Below are positions 13,501-13,644 of a stretch of 13,644 nt of DNA, piece after piece (position 1 is the stretch's first letter; every line of letters starts with the position of its first letter). Position numbers and translations under genes: made by a program. The notes beneath the pieces are model-generated. The model did no database searches, was not told the origin of the DNA, and was given only the letters and a program-made list of their open reading frames with translations. Source of the stretch: Nitrospirota bacterium (GTDB lineage: Bacteria > Nitrospirota > Nitrospiria > JACQBZ01); contig JACQHO010000142.1 in assembly GCA_016198945.1 (NCBI GenBank), forward strand, positions 1 to 13,644, read 5' to 3'.

Positions 13501-13644
13501 TGTAGATCAATCTGGTCTTGTTTTCTGATAGAAATGTTGGTGTTGAAGTTGGGAAACCCTGTTAGACTTGTAAAATCGGTGGCTGTGGGGCTGGACAGGT
13601 TAAAACCGTCAAACCGTGTCACCCAGATAGACGTTGTCGAGACA
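13497..13644 (-). CDS. Possible C-terminal end of an unidentified protein upstream of the cyclase (partial)
   Basis: A minus-strand frame enters from the right edge and stays open for 48 codons. It ends in TGA (13497-13499), which overlaps the cyclase ATG in an ATGA junction. The visible residues are polar and beta-like (TTSIWVTRFDGFNL, TDFTSLTGFPNFNTNISIRK), as in the tail of a secreted or repeat protein. No family is recognisable. CHASE2 cyclases are frequently next to FecR-domain or large surface proteins, so such a partner is possible but unsupported by these residues. The stretch is visibly more AT-rich than the genes to its left. The opposite strand is also open from ATG 13534 to the edge, so the call is moderate. 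Confidence 0.4.
   Translation of the reverse strand, partial: VSTTSIWVTRFDGFNLSSPTATDFTSLTGFPNFNTNISIRKQDQIDLQ

Noticed and set aside
13534..13644. Plus-strand frame MLVLKLGNPVRL open to the right edge
   Set aside because: There is no ribosome-binding site, the frame is short, and the opposite-strand frame fits better through its stop/start overlap with the cyclase. More sequence to the right would decide it.

Overview
The window reads as a chromosomal housekeeping segment from a GC-rich (about 60 % by eye) Gram-negative bacterium. The Gram-negative reading rests on a predicted outer-membrane beta-barrel, several Sec signal peptides and a periplasmic cyclophilin. The taxon cannot be fixed from sequence alone. 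RecG with a long N-terminal extension and the order M50 protease then trpS would fit Nitrospirota, NC10 or delta-proteobacterial lineages, but this is a weak inference. I see no rRNA, tRNA, CRISPR array, transposase or phage gene.

Layout from left to right. (1) A minus-strand operon (1-3197) runs from a secreted TPR plus periplasmic-binding-fold protein, through an M50 site-2 protease, to trpS, which leaves the window. It has a near-consensus promoter at 3206-3234. (2) xerD (3314-4201, plus) is divergent from that operon and convergent with a stand-alone receiver-domain protein (4233-4613, minus). (3) A minus-strand block (4660-9198) runs recG, then an unknown 110-residue helical protein, then a Ppx/GppA phosphatase, then a secreted cyclophilin. 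Overlaps and short spacers tie the last three together, and a 160-base gap with two related palindromes separates them from recG. (4) rpmB (9368-9559, plus) is divergent from recG. (5) corA (9681-10649, plus) lies almost exactly between two copies of a 24-base repeat. (6) A minus-strand pair at the right holds a CHASE2-adenylate cyclase (11533-13500) and, downstream with its own promoter, an outer-membrane barrel protein (10676-11458). The cyclase start overlaps the stop of a further reading frame that enters from the right edge.

Functionally the segment combines translation (TrpRS, L28), chromosome maintenance (XerD, RecG), envelope functions (M50 protease, TPR/PBP protein, cyclophilin, barrel, CorA) and signalling (receiver protein, phosphatase of the ppGpp/polyP family, cAMP cyclase). 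I found no convincing new multi-gene system. The most unusual signals are sigma70-like promoters whose -10 boxes sit only 6-8 bases before a start codon (candidate leaderless mRNAs), the repeat bracketing of corA with a possible structured ribosome-binding region, and the palindrome pair downstream of recG.
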